In this document: one piece after another, positions 1 through 5,032 of the stretch
How positions within the stretch are numbered: the stretch's first letter is position 1
Layout: the number at the start of each line of letters is the position of its first letter
NCBI GenBank assembly: GCA_027488265.1
Contig: JAIYCA010000127.1
Span: 1 to 5,032, forward strand
Origin: Planctomycetaceae bacterium
GTDB taxonomy: Bacteria; Planctomycetota; Phycisphaerae; Phycisphaerales; SM1A02
Direction: 5' to 3'
Length of the DNA stretch: 5,032 nucleotides
Made by a program: the position numbers and the translations under genes
Notes under the pieces: generated by a model
Told to the model about the DNA's origin: nothing
The model's database searches: none
Seen by the model: only the letters and a program-made list of their open reading frames with translations

Positions 1-47
1 ATGCAAATGGCGAAGACGAGCGCGGCGCTCGTCTTCGCCATTTGCAT
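1..47. repeat. 47-bp near-perfect palindrome at the window edge
   Basis: Bases 1-23 are the exact reverse complement of bases 25-47, with the single base 24 at the centre. The right arm is the authentic accD coding sequence (Met-Gln-Met-Ala-Lys-Thr-Ser-Ala on the minus strand). The left arm is its mirror image and encodes a continuation (Val-Phe-Ala-Ile-Cys) unlike any AccD. The centre contains a shorter natural palindrome-like core (acgagcg and cgctcgt), which could seed a fold-back. The best reading is an assembly or amplification artefact at a contig end; a genuine inversion is less likely. Confidence 0.9.
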
Positions 48-569
48 GAGCGAGAAGCCCGACTCATGCATGCGTGCGCCGCCAGAGCAGGCGACCGTGA
101 CGACAGGAACGTTGTGGTTGATGCCGGCTTCGATGGCGCGCGTGATCTTCTCACCAACGACGGAGCCCATGGAGCCACCAAGGAAGGTGAAGTCCATCAC
201 GGCGACCACCACGCGTCGGCCTTTGACAAAGCCGAAACCGGAGAGCAACGCGTCGCGTTCGCCCGTCTTCTTGCGCGTGTCGGCGATGCGCGCGGGATAC
301 GGCTTGGTATCGACGAACTGCAGTGGGTCGATCGCGACGAGATGGGAATCGATCTCTTCGAAGGTGCCAGGATCAAGCAGTTGCTCGACCCGTTGACGCG
401 CGGAGACGCGCATGTGATGTTGGCACTTTGGACAAACCCACAGGTTCGACTCGACGGCCTTCTTGAAGAGCGTCTCCTCACAGGAGGGACACTTCATCCA
501 AAGGCCTTCGGGAACGCCCTTTTTCGGGGTTTGCGCGAGGTCGGTCTGCGTCCAAGTCGTTTCAGCCAC
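1..569 (-). CDS. accD: Acetyl-CoA carboxylase carboxyltransferase subunit beta, 3' end missing
   Basis: AccD pairs with AccA to form the carboxyltransferase of bacterial acetyl-CoA carboxylase, moving the carboxyl group from biotin-BCCP to acetyl-CoA to give malonyl-CoA, in the cytoplasm. Seen: from the GTG at 569, residues 20-26 read PEGLWMK, then a four-cysteine zinc ribbon at Cys27, Cys30, Cys46 and Cys49 (CPSC and CPKC). The crotonase-like fold follows with FLGGSMGSVVG (129-139), SGGARM (162-167) and SLMQMAKTSAAL (173-184), all AccD hallmarks. The gene runs off the left edge, so about 100 C-terminal residues of a usual ~290 are absent. The last codons (V185 onward) do not match the family and lie in an inverted copy of the preceding sequence, so real sequence probably ends near base 24. 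Start: GTG 569 puts the zinc ribbon where the family has it; an in-frame ATG at 623 would add an 18-residue Arg-rich leader. Neither has a visible Shine-Dalgarno. It lies 76 bases after rpe (22 from the ATG) and may share its transcript. Confidence 0.95.
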   Translation of the reverse strand, partial: MAETTWTQTDLAQTPKKGVPEGLWMKCPSCEETLFKKAVESNLWVCPKCQHHMRVSARQRVEQLLDPGTFEEIDSHLVAIDPLQFVDTKPYPARIADTRKKTGERDALLSGFGFVKGRRVVVAVMDFTFLGGSMGSVVGEKITRAIEAGINHNVPVVTVACSGGARMHESGFSLMQMAKTSAALVFAIC

Positions 570-645
570 GAGGCGAAGTGTAGCGTAAAGTACAAGCGCA
601 CATCGCGCGGCGCGGAACCTCATGGTGTGGTTCGACGCCTGAGGC

Positions 646-1365
646 TCATGCTCGGAGCGCAGCGATCGAGGCGGAGTAGTCCGTCTTCCCAAAGATCGCA
701 CTTGCAGCGACGAGGAGATTCGCGCCGTGGGCTCGGCACCGCGGTGCGCTGTCCGGTCCGACTCCGCCATCCATCTCAACCCAAAGAGCTGGTCCTGCCG
801 CGTCGCGGATCGCACGCGTCTTTGGCAACACCGCATCGATGAACTTCTGTCCTGAAAAACCAGGGTGCACGCTCATCACAAGCGCGAGGTCGATCAGGCC
901 GAGGAACGGCATGATTCGACTTGCAGGCGTGTCGGGGTTGATCGCCAGTCCGGCGGTCATCCCGAGCGCGTGAATCTGATCGATGAGCGGACAGGGATCA
1001 CTCACCGCCTCGACGTGAAACGTGATGTTGCCAGCGCCTGCCTTGGCGAACGGCTCGATGTACGCCGCGGGTTCGGTGACCATCAGATGGACGTCAAGCA
1101 CGACATCGGGAAGCGCGCGATGGACGGCGTCGCAGACAGCAGGCCCCATCGAGAGATTCGGGACGAAGTGACCGTCCATGATGTCGACATGCAGGAGGTC
1201 GCCCCCTGCGGCGAGCGCGGTACGGCAATCGTCGGAAAGCCGCGCGAAATCCGCGGAGAGGATCGACGGCGCGATGAGAAGGGTTCCGGGTGCGAAACGT
1301 GAAAGCGAACGGCTCCCAGCAATGGGAGCCGTTCGAGTGGATGCATGATTGTCGAGAGCCGCCAT
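646..1365 (-). CDS. rpe: Ribulose-phosphate 3-epimerase
   Basis: A cytoplasmic TIM-barrel, metal-dependent enzyme that interconverts D-ribulose 5-phosphate and D-xylulose 5-phosphate in the pentose phosphate pathway (and the Calvin cycle where present). Seen in the 239 residues: IAPSILSADF (31-40), HVDIMDGHFVPNLS (59-72), LDVHLMV (90-96), SVHPGFSGQKF (165-175) and EMDGGV (197-202). The family metal and acid-base residues map to His59, Asp61, His93 and Asp199; Gly200-Gly201 and 221-223 lie in the phosphate-binding region. Most members begin a few residues before IAPSILSADF, so about 25 extra N-terminal residues are present here. I see no ATG, GTG or TTG in frame between 1365 and that motif, so the ATG at 1365 stands, although it has no Shine-Dalgarno. 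A perfect 13-bp hairpin falls inside this extension. The gene starts 58 bases after the redoxin stop and ends 76 bases before the accD GTG, on the same strand. Confidence 0.97.
   Translation of the reverse strand: MAALDNHASTRTAPIAGSRSLSRFAPGTLLIAPSILSADFARLSDDCRTALAAGGDLLHVDIMDGHFVPNLSMGPAVCDAVHRALPDVVLDVHLMVTEPAAYIEPFAKAGAGNITFHVEAVSDPCPLIDQIHALGMTAGLAINPDTPASRIMPFLGLIDLALVMSVHPGFSGQKFIDAVLPKTRAIRDAAGPALWVEMDGGVGPDSAPRCRAHGANLLVAASAIFGKTDYSASIAALRA
1306..1335 (-). repeat. Perfect 13-bp hairpin inside the 5' end of rpe
   Basis: Arm 1306-1318 is the exact reverse complement of arm 1323-1335, with a four-base loop (gcaa on the plus strand, ttgc on the minus). Read in the direction of rpe transcription, the stem is followed by ctttcacgttt, an interrupted T-rich stretch. 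It covers rpe codons 11-20, within the non-conserved N-terminal extension. It could end or weaken readthrough from the upstream redoxin gene, or act as an attenuator or mRNA stabiliser. The structure is certain from the sequence; its role is inferred. The U-tract is too broken for a confident intrinsic terminator. Confidence 0.6.
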
Positions 1366-1423
1366 GCCGCGAGCGTATCGCGCGAAAGCTCTCGGCGCGA
1401 GGGCGTCCCGCGAGAGGGGGCCA

Positions 1424-2506
1424 TTACTCGGCAGCTGGAGCGTCGGTCGCTTTCTCCGCTGGCTTCACAGCGCCAGCCTTCGCGGCCGCCTTCTTGTAGC
1501 CGTCGAGAACACGCTTGTAGTCCGTCTTTTCCGACGGATCAGCCTTCATCCAAGCCTCGTACTGCACTTCGGCTGCCTTGGCGAGGTTGCCTTGGCGCGA
1601 GTAGATCTCGGCGAGAAGAGCCTTGCTCGAGGCACTGCCGGTTTGGTTATCGAGAAGCATCGCGGTTTCGCGTGCAAGCTGGTAGTCGCGCGTTTCAATG
1701 GCGCTGTCGTTGAGGATCGTCTCCAGCAGTTCTTGGAGCGTGACACCGTCTTTCAGACCACTCGCGAGCACCATCACCCTGGTGCCCCACTTCTTTGCGC
1801 CCTCCGGATCCTTCGCATCGATCAGCATGGTCTTGTACTTGAGAACCATCACGTCGCCGAAGAACTTCTGGTCGATCTCGATCAACGAGTCGTAGTGCTT
1901 GTACGCATCTTGGAAATTCTTGACGCGCACGGCATCCTTCGCTGCCTTGAGAATTGGTTCAGCCTTCTTCGAGAGCGCAGGGTTGTAGCGACCGCTCATC
2001 GTGCCGAGGACGACCTTGTCGAAGTTCGGGTCGAGCGGATTTCCGATCCAGGCGATCTTTGAATCCTTCACCACGAACGCGCATGGGATGCCGTTTTGCT
2101 TCGCGGCTTCCATCCAATTGCGCTTCATTTGGTTGTCTTTGTCGACCGCGACTGGGTAGCTCATCGCGCCACCCTTCTTCGAAACAAACGGCTTCACCGT
2201 GCCCATCGGCTCATCGGAGATGCCCATGATGACCAAGCCCTTCGACTTGTACTTCGTGTGCAACTCATTGAGGTGGGGAATCGAGCGCATGCACGGGCCA
2301 CACCACGTCGCCCAGAACTCAACGACGTAGGTCTTGGAGCTGTCGCTGGTGTCGCCAACGTTTCCTTGCACCCAGTCGACCGTGATCGCTGGAGCGGCCG
2401 AACCGACCTTCAGCGCTTCTTCTTGCGCGAGCGCTGGAGCGGTCCACGAGGCACAGGCAACGATGGCAGGAACGGCGAGAAGTCTGAGGTCAAACGGAAG
2501 GCTCAT
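1424..2506 (-). CDS. Exported TlpA-like thioredoxin-fold protein with helical C-terminal region
   Basis: Probably an envelope thiol-disulfide oxidoreductase of the TlpA/ResA/AhpC-TSA group; its partner is unknown. Seen in 360 residues: an N-terminal signal (Arg8, then a hydrophobic stretch 9-19). It has two possible processing sites, a lipobox-like IVAC (15-18) and a signal peptidase I site after ALA (25-27). The redoxin domain spans about 33-165, with the active site WATWCGPC (Cys69, Cys72), a typical strand KGLVIMGISDE (89-99) and a cis-proline at NGIPCAF (Pro141) next to an extra Cys142. Residues about 180-335 are helix-rich with TPR-like pieces (NFQDAYKHYDSLIEID; QGNLAKAAEVQYEAWMKADP), then a Lys/Ala/Pro-rich tail. 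Start: ATG 2506 has GGAG six bases upstream and gives the signal peptide directly; the frame opens up to 2680, but that stretch looks non-coding. Stop is TAA. It is divergent from pgk and heads a possible redoxin-rpe-accD unit. Fold assignment is sure; substrate is not. Confidence 0.92.
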   Translation of the reverse strand: MSLPFDLRLLAVPAIVACASWTAPALAQEEALKVGSAAPAITVDWVQGNVGDTSDSSKTYVVEFWATWCGPCMRSIPHLNELHTKYKSKGLVIMGISDEPMGTVKPFVSKKGGAMSYPVAVDKDNQMKRNWMEAAKQNGIPCAFVVKDSKIAWIGNPLDPNFDKVVLGTMSGRYNPALSKKAEPILKAAKDAVRVKNFQDAYKHYDSLIEIDQKFFGDVMVLKYKTMLIDAKDPEGAKKWGTRVMVLASGLKDGVTLQELLETILNDSAIETRDYQLARETAMLLDNQTGSASSKALLAEIYSRQGNLAKAAEVQYEAWMKADPSEKTDYKRVLDGYKKAAAKAGAVKPAEKATDAPAAE

Positions 2507-2512
2507 GAAGTG

Positions 2513-2516
2513 CTCC
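2513..2516 (-). promoter_or_regulatory. Shine-Dalgarno (GGAG) of the redoxin gene
   Basis: On the minus strand GGAG lies six bases before the ATG at 2506, a standard spacing. It decides the start: the longer in-frame ATGs at 2680 and 2644 lack both a signal peptide and a matching ribosome binding site. It is the only convincing Shine-Dalgarno among the five genes here. Confidence 0.75.
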
Positions 2517-2575
2517 AGAGATTTCGGGAGGTAACGCGAATCGGCAGATAGACACACACAAGACAGAGCGGATGA

Positions 2576-2592
2576 CGGCACCAAACGTGCCG
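2576..2592. promoter_or_regulatory. Small dyad, possible operator
   Basis: CGGCAC and GTGCCG are exact inverted 6-bp arms around a 5-base spacer (caaac). The dyad sits about 70-86 bases upstream of the redoxin ATG, between that start and the candidate -10 at 2657-2662. It would therefore lie in the 5' leader if that promoter is right, where it could be a repressor site or a small RNA hairpin. Six-bp dyads occur by chance in G+C-rich DNA, so this is tentative. Confidence 0.25.
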
Positions 2593-2656
2593 CGGAAGAC
2601 GATCGTGGAACCAGTGGCCAGGCCCAGACGACCAACCCCGCCATCTTGAGGAGGCG

Positions 2657-2662
2657 ATCATA
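2657..2662 (-). promoter_or_regulatory. Candidate -10 element for the redoxin gene
   Basis: The minus strand reads TATGAT here, five of six matches to the bacterial sigma-70-type -10 consensus TATAAT. It would give a start near 2650 and a leader of about 145 bases before the redoxin ATG. No good -35 is visible at 16-18 bases spacing, so the call rests on the hexamer and its place in a divergent gap. Confidence 0.3.
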
Positions 2663-2786
2663 CCGACCGAGACGCGACAAGATTGCGCGTTCTTCCGCTC
2701 TTCTCGGTCAGTTCTTTCGAGGAACGCTCATAGGGCCACTCCATTGCGCGGGGTCTCTTCGGGCCGACTCCTCCGAATGCGGCACG

Positions 2787-2792
2787 TATAGT
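2787..2792 (+). promoter_or_regulatory. Candidate -10 element of pgk, very close to its ATG
   Basis: TATAGT matches TATAAT at five of six positions and ends eight bases before the pgk ATG at 2801. Transcription usually begins about 6-8 bases after a -10, so the start would fall at or next to the A of the ATG and give a leaderless message. The sequence between (gcgccccc) contains no Shine-Dalgarno. A -35 at 17-bp spacing (ccgact, 2764-2769) matches TTGACA only at its central GAC. Confidence 0.4.
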
Positions 2793-2800
2793 GCGCCCCC

Positions 2801-4021
2801 ATGAACAAGAAGCGCATTGAGGCGGTCGCGGTCGACGGGAAGCGGGTCTTCATCCGCGTGGATTTCAACGTCCCGATGGAGGGCGGCGTGATCACCGACG
2901 ATCGCCGCATTCGCGCAAGCCTGCCGACCATCCGATCGGTGCTCGCGCGAGGCGGGCGAGTCGTGCTTGGGAGCCACCTCGGCCGACCCGAGGGGAAAGG
3001 CCACGAGCCGGAGTACTCGCTCGCCCCAGTCGCCCAGCGCCTCGCCGAACTCCTCGGTCCGGCGGCCGTGCACGGGGTTCATTTCCCTTCGAACGATTGC
3101 TCGGACGAAACCGCACGCGCGGCGATCGCGGGGATGCCCGCGGGCGGCGTGATCTTGCTCGAGAACCTCCGCTTTGCGAAGGGCGAGAAAAAGGGTGATC
3201 CGACGTTTGCCGAGAAACTGGCGTTGCTCTGCGACCTCTACGTCAATGACGCGTTTGGCACGAGCCATCGCGCGGATGCCTCAATGCATGCGCTTCCGCT
3301 CGCCATGCGCGCGCGTGGATGCCCGAGCGTGGCTGGCTGCTTGCTCGCCGCCGAATTGGAGTACCTCTACGGACGTATCGCTGCTGCCGAGCGGCCGTTT
3401 ACGGCGATCCTCGGCGGCGCGAAGGTTTCCGACAAGATCCTCGCGATCGAGAACCTCATGACGAAGGTGGATCGCATCATCGTCGGAGGCGCGATGGCCT
3501 ACACCTTCCTGCGTGCGCAAGGCGTTGCAACGGGCTCGAGCCGCGTCGAGGCGGACCGCGTTGAGCTCGCGGGTGAGTTGCTCGCAAAGGCCAAGGCACG
3601 GGGCTGCGCCTTCCTCCTACCAACAGACCATGTCTGCGCCGCGAAGTTCGAAGCGCACGCGCCGACGACGATCGTGACTGGCGCAATTCCTGACGGAGTG
3701 ATGGGGCTTGATATTGGTCCTGCGACACGCGAGGAGTTTTCAAAGGCCGTGCGGGAGAGCCGCACGGTTGTCTGGAACGGACCCATGGGTGTGTTCGAAA
3801 TGCCACCATTTGACGCCGGAACACGCGCGATCGCGCAAGCCTGCGCCGACGCGACCGCGAAGGGTGCCGTCACCATCGCTGGTGGCGGCGACACTGCAGC
3901 CGCGGTTGAAGAGCTTGGATTCGCTGACAAGTTCTCGCATGTTTCGACGGGCGGCGGCGCGAGCCTTGAGGTTCTCGAAGGTAAGCACCTCGTTTGTCTT
4001 GATGCTCTTGATGACGCTTGA
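2801..4021 (+). CDS. pgk: Phosphoglycerate kinase
   Basis: A cytoplasmic enzyme of glycolysis and gluconeogenesis: 1,3-bisphosphoglycerate + ADP to 3-phosphoglycerate + ATP, reversible. At 406 residues it is full length for a bacterial PGK. Seen: VFIRVDFNVP (16-25) with substrate-binding Asp21 and Asn23, Arg36 in DRRIRASLPTI, GSHLGRPEG (57-65, His59 and Arg62), ENLRF (121-125, Arg124), VNDAFGTSHR (148-157, Arg157), the nucleotide-site GGAKVSDK (205-212, Lys208 and Lys212), VVWNGPMGVFE (323-333), and the P-loop-like GGGDT (361-365) with STGGGASLE near the C-terminus. All expected catalytic and binding residues appear intact. The ATG at 2801 is the first start after an in-frame TAG at 2789-2791, so no longer N-terminus is possible. 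There is no Shine-Dalgarno, and a -10-like TATAGT lies immediately upstream, suggesting a leaderless mRNA. It is followed by miaA on the same strand, with no gap or tpiA beside it in this window. Confidence 0.99.
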   Translation: MNKKRIEAVAVDGKRVFIRVDFNVPMEGGVITDDRRIRASLPTIRSVLARGGRVVLGSHLGRPEGKGHEPEYSLAPVAQRLAELLGPAAVHGVHFPSNDCSDETARAAIAGMPAGGVILLENLRFAKGEKKGDPTFAEKLALLCDLYVNDAFGTSHRADASMHALPLAMRARGCPSVAGCLLAAELEYLYGRIAAAERPFTAILGGAKVSDKILAIENLMTKVDRIIVGGAMAYTFLRAQGVATGSSRVEADRVELAGELLAKAKARGCAFLLPTDHVCAAKFEAHAPTTIVTGAIPDGVMGLDIGPATREEFSKAVRESRTVVWNGPMGVFEMPPFDAGTRAIAQACADATAKGAVTIAGGGDTAAAVEELGFADKFSHVSTGGGASLEVLEGKHLVCLDALDDA

Positions 4022-4041
4022 GAACACTTGAAAGCACTTGA
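3998..4041 (+). repeat. Five CTTGA motifs spaced about 10 bp across the pgk stop
   Basis: CTTGA occurs at 3998, 4007, 4017, 4027 and 4037, steps of 9, 10, 10 and 10 bases, close to one helical turn. The first three lie in the last pgk codons and include the TGA stop; the last two lie in the pgk-miaA gap. The final copies share a longer CACTTGA core. Two copies are partly explained by Leu-Asp codons. This may be a small degenerate tandem duplication; any protein-binding role is speculative. Confidence 0.4.
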
Positions 4042-4067
4042 GGCTGTACCCGTTTCCGACAGGCTTT

Positions 4068-4092
4068 GATCCCTGCGCGGTCCGCGCAGATC
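4068..4092 (+). repeat. Bulged hairpin in the pgk-miaA gap
   Basis: CTGCGCG (4073-4079) pairs perfectly with CGCGCAG (4083-4089) around a three-base loop. After a two-base bulge (4071-4072) the stem extends with GAT (4068-4070) against ATC (4090-4092). It lies 46 bases after the pgk stop and 21 before the miaA ATG. No run of Ts follows, so it is not a standard intrinsic terminator. It could stabilise the pgk 3' end or modulate readthrough into miaA. Confidence 0.4.
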
Positions 4093-4100
4093 CACCCGCG

Positions 4101-4123
4101 TGTCTCCACTCGTATGTCTCCAC
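4101..4123 (+). repeat. 9-bp direct repeat at the miaA start
   Basis: TGTCTCCAC occurs at 4101-4109 and again at 4115-4123, a 14-base period; the second copy includes the last two bases of the miaA ATG. The first copy is preceded by G, giving an out-of-frame GTG at 4100. It is probably a minor local duplication; no function is claimed. Confidence 0.4.
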
Positions 4124-5032
4124 GCGTGATTGTCATCCTCGGCCCCACCGCTGGCGGTAAGAGCGATCTCGCGATGGGTCTTGCACGCCAGCTTGGCGGC
4201 GAACTCGTCAGTGCTGATTCGATGCAGGTCTATCGCGGCATGGACATCGGTACTGCGAAGCCCACCGCCGCCGAGCGCTCGGAGATTCCGCACCACGCGA
4301 TCGATCTCGTCGACGCGGGCGAAGAAGGTTTCACCGTTGCGCAGTGGCTTGTAATCGCGGATGCGGCGGTCGATGACATTCTTGCGCGCGGCAAGACGCC
4401 GATTGTCGTTGGCGGAACGAACCTCTACATCCGTGCGTTTCTGGAGGGCCTCGACGAGGCACCCGCCGCGGATCCTGCGTTTCGCGCGGAACTCGCGCAA
4501 ATCGAGAGCGCAGAACTCCACGCACGGCTTGCGGCGAGTGATCCAGTTGCTGCAGCGCGCCTTCATCCCAACGATCGACGCCGCATCACGCGCGCGCTTG
4601 AAATTGCACACACGACTGGCGATACCGCAACCACGCGCCGAACGACGTGGGACGATGCTGGGGTCACACCTCGTCGAAACGATCTCTTCACCGTGATCTT
4701 GGATTGGCCGGTGGAAGCGATCAATCGGCGCATCAACGCGCGCGTGCGACGGATGTTCGACGAAGGCTTCGTCGAAGAAGTTGCTGCGTTGCTCCAGCGC
4801 GGACCACTTTGCGCACAAGCGCGCGCTGCCTGCGGTTACGAGGAACTTGTGCAGGCGATTGGAGATGGCACGCGCCCGCCGCGCGCGCGCGACCTTGAAG
4901 ACGCGGCCGAGAGCACGAAGATTCGATCGCGTCGCCTTGCGAAACAGCAACGCACCTGGTTGAAACGCTTCCGCGCGCTGAAACCAGGAGTTTCGATCGA
5001 TTGCGACGAACACACGACGGGTCAGTCGCTCG
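4114..5032 (+). CDS. miaA: tRNA dimethylallyltransferase (tRNA isopentenyltransferase), 3' end cut by the window
   Basis: MiaA transfers the dimethylallyl group of DMAPP to N6 of A37 in tRNAs that read codons starting with U, the first step to i6A and ms2i6A; it acts in the cytoplasm. Seen in 306 codons: the P-loop-like GPTAGGKS (10-17), SADSMQVYRGMDIGTAKP (33-50) with catalytic Asp35 and nearby tRNA-contacting residues, VVGGTNLYIRAFLEGL (98-113), the HPNDRRRITRALEI segment, the RINARVRRMFDEGFVEEV helix, CGYEEL (240-245) in the place of the usual IGYxE, and AKQQRTWLKRF (276-286) matching the family's C-terminal AKRQxTW. Family length is about 300-320, so only a few residues are probably missing at the right edge. 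ATG 4114 puts the P-loop at residue 10 as expected; an in-frame TTG at 4066 is unlikely. There is no Shine-Dalgarno. It lies 92 bases after pgk and may be read from the pgk promoter. Confidence 0.98.
   Translation, partial: MSPRVIVILGPTAGGKSDLAMGLARQLGGELVSADSMQVYRGMDIGTAKPTAAERSEIPHHAIDLVDAGEEGFTVAQWLVIADAAVDDILARGKTPIVVGGTNLYIRAFLEGLDEAPAADPAFRAELAQIESAELHARLAASDPVAAARLHPNDRRRITRALEIAHTTGDTATTRRTTWDDAGVTPRRNDLFTVILDWPVEAINRRINARVRRMFDEGFVEEVAALLQRGPLCAQARAACGYEELVQAIGDGTRPPRARDLEDAAESTKIRSRRLAKQQRTWLKRFRALKPGVSIDCDEHTTGQSL

Larger units (their letters stand above)
2507..2800. other. Divergent intergenic region between the redoxin gene and pgk
   Basis: This is the only long stretch without a gene. 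It separates two divergently transcribed genes and should hold the promoters of both. The redoxin frame stays open through 2507-2680, but the translation shows no family motif and lies upstream of a well-supported start, so I treat it as untranslated. Seen inside: the GGAG site (2513-2516), a CGGCAC-N5-GTGCCG dyad (2576-2592), a minus-strand TATGAT (2657-2662), a GTTC-N7-GAAC dyad (2711-2725) and a plus-strand TATAGT (2787-2792). No RNA gene or riboswitch was recognised. Confidence 0.8.

Noticed and set aside
42..842. 266-codon plus-strand frame opposite accD and rpe
   Set aside because: It spans two clear minus-strand genes, has low-complexity Arg-rich sequence and no family resemblance.
1389..1416. 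Weak inverted repeat (CTCTCG and CGAGAG, 16-base spacer) after the redoxin stop
   Set aside because: The stem is only 6 bp, with a mismatched interior and no U-tract; not enough to call a terminator.
2507..2680. 58-residue N-terminal extension of the redoxin (ATG 2680)
   Set aside because: The internal ATG 2506 has a well-spaced GGAG and begins a normal signal peptide; the extension would bury the signal and resembles non-coding sequence.
2711..2725. GTTC-N7-GAAC dyad resembling a LexA-type site
   Set aside because: The arms are only four bases and the arrangement is inverted, unlike the direct GTTC-N7-GTTC alphaproteobacterial SOS box or the GAAC-N4-GTTC Bacillus type.
2708..3268. 186-codon minus-strand frame overlapping the 5' part of pgk
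   Set aside because: Mostly antisense to conserved pgk codons, with no motif of its own.
4028..4066. Possible separate promoter for miaA using TTGAAA or TTGAGG
   Set aside because: No -10-like hexamer lies 16-18 bases downstream of either; the TTGA is better explained by the CTTGA repeats.
3499..5013. 504-codon open frame on the minus strand, antisense to pgk and miaA
   Set aside because: It lies opposite two well-identified genes, shows no recognisable motif and is rich in Arg/Ser/Ala. Long antisense frames are common in G+C-rich DNA.

Overview
This window holds five protein-coding genes, all from core metabolism or housekeeping, and I see no mobile element, CRISPR array, tRNA or rRNA. The DNA is G+C-rich (roughly 60% by eye) and densely coding. 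The gene set is bacterial. A secreted redoxin with a long helical C-terminal part, the scarcity of Shine-Dalgarno sequences and the style of the proteins would fit a planctomycete-like organism (perhaps Phycisphaerae), but that is a weak inference that one window cannot settle.

Left half, minus strand, read from right to left: a secreted or lipid-anchored TlpA-like thioredoxin-fold protein (1424-2506), rpe for ribulose-phosphate 3-epimerase (646-1365), and the N-terminal two thirds of accD, the acetyl-CoA carboxylase carboxyltransferase beta subunit (569 running off the left edge). The gaps are 58 and 76 bases, so they may be co-transcribed. A strong 13-bp hairpin sits inside the 5' end of rpe. 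The first 47 bases form an almost perfect palindrome. It replaces the expected continuation of accD with an inverted copy of the adjacent coding sequence and is most likely a contig-end fold-back artefact.

Centre: 2507-2800 is a divergent intergenic region of 294 bases. It carries candidate promoters facing both ways and a small dyad. The -10-like TATAGT lies so close to the pgk ATG that the pgk transcript may be leaderless. The redoxin gene, by contrast, has a clear GGAG ribosome binding site.

Right half, plus strand: complete pgk for phosphoglycerate kinase (2801-4021), a 92-base gap holding a helically phased CTTGA array and a bulged hairpin, then miaA for tRNA dimethylallyltransferase (4114 to the right edge, almost complete).

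Functionally, pgk (glycolysis/gluconeogenesis), rpe (pentose phosphate pathway) and accD (first step of fatty acid synthesis) are central carbon genes, miaA is a tRNA modification gene, and the redoxin is an envelope thiol-disulfide protein. Nothing shows that they form a dedicated new system. The points worth a second look are the terminal palindrome, the possible leaderless pgk start, the hairpin inside rpe and the redoxin architecture.
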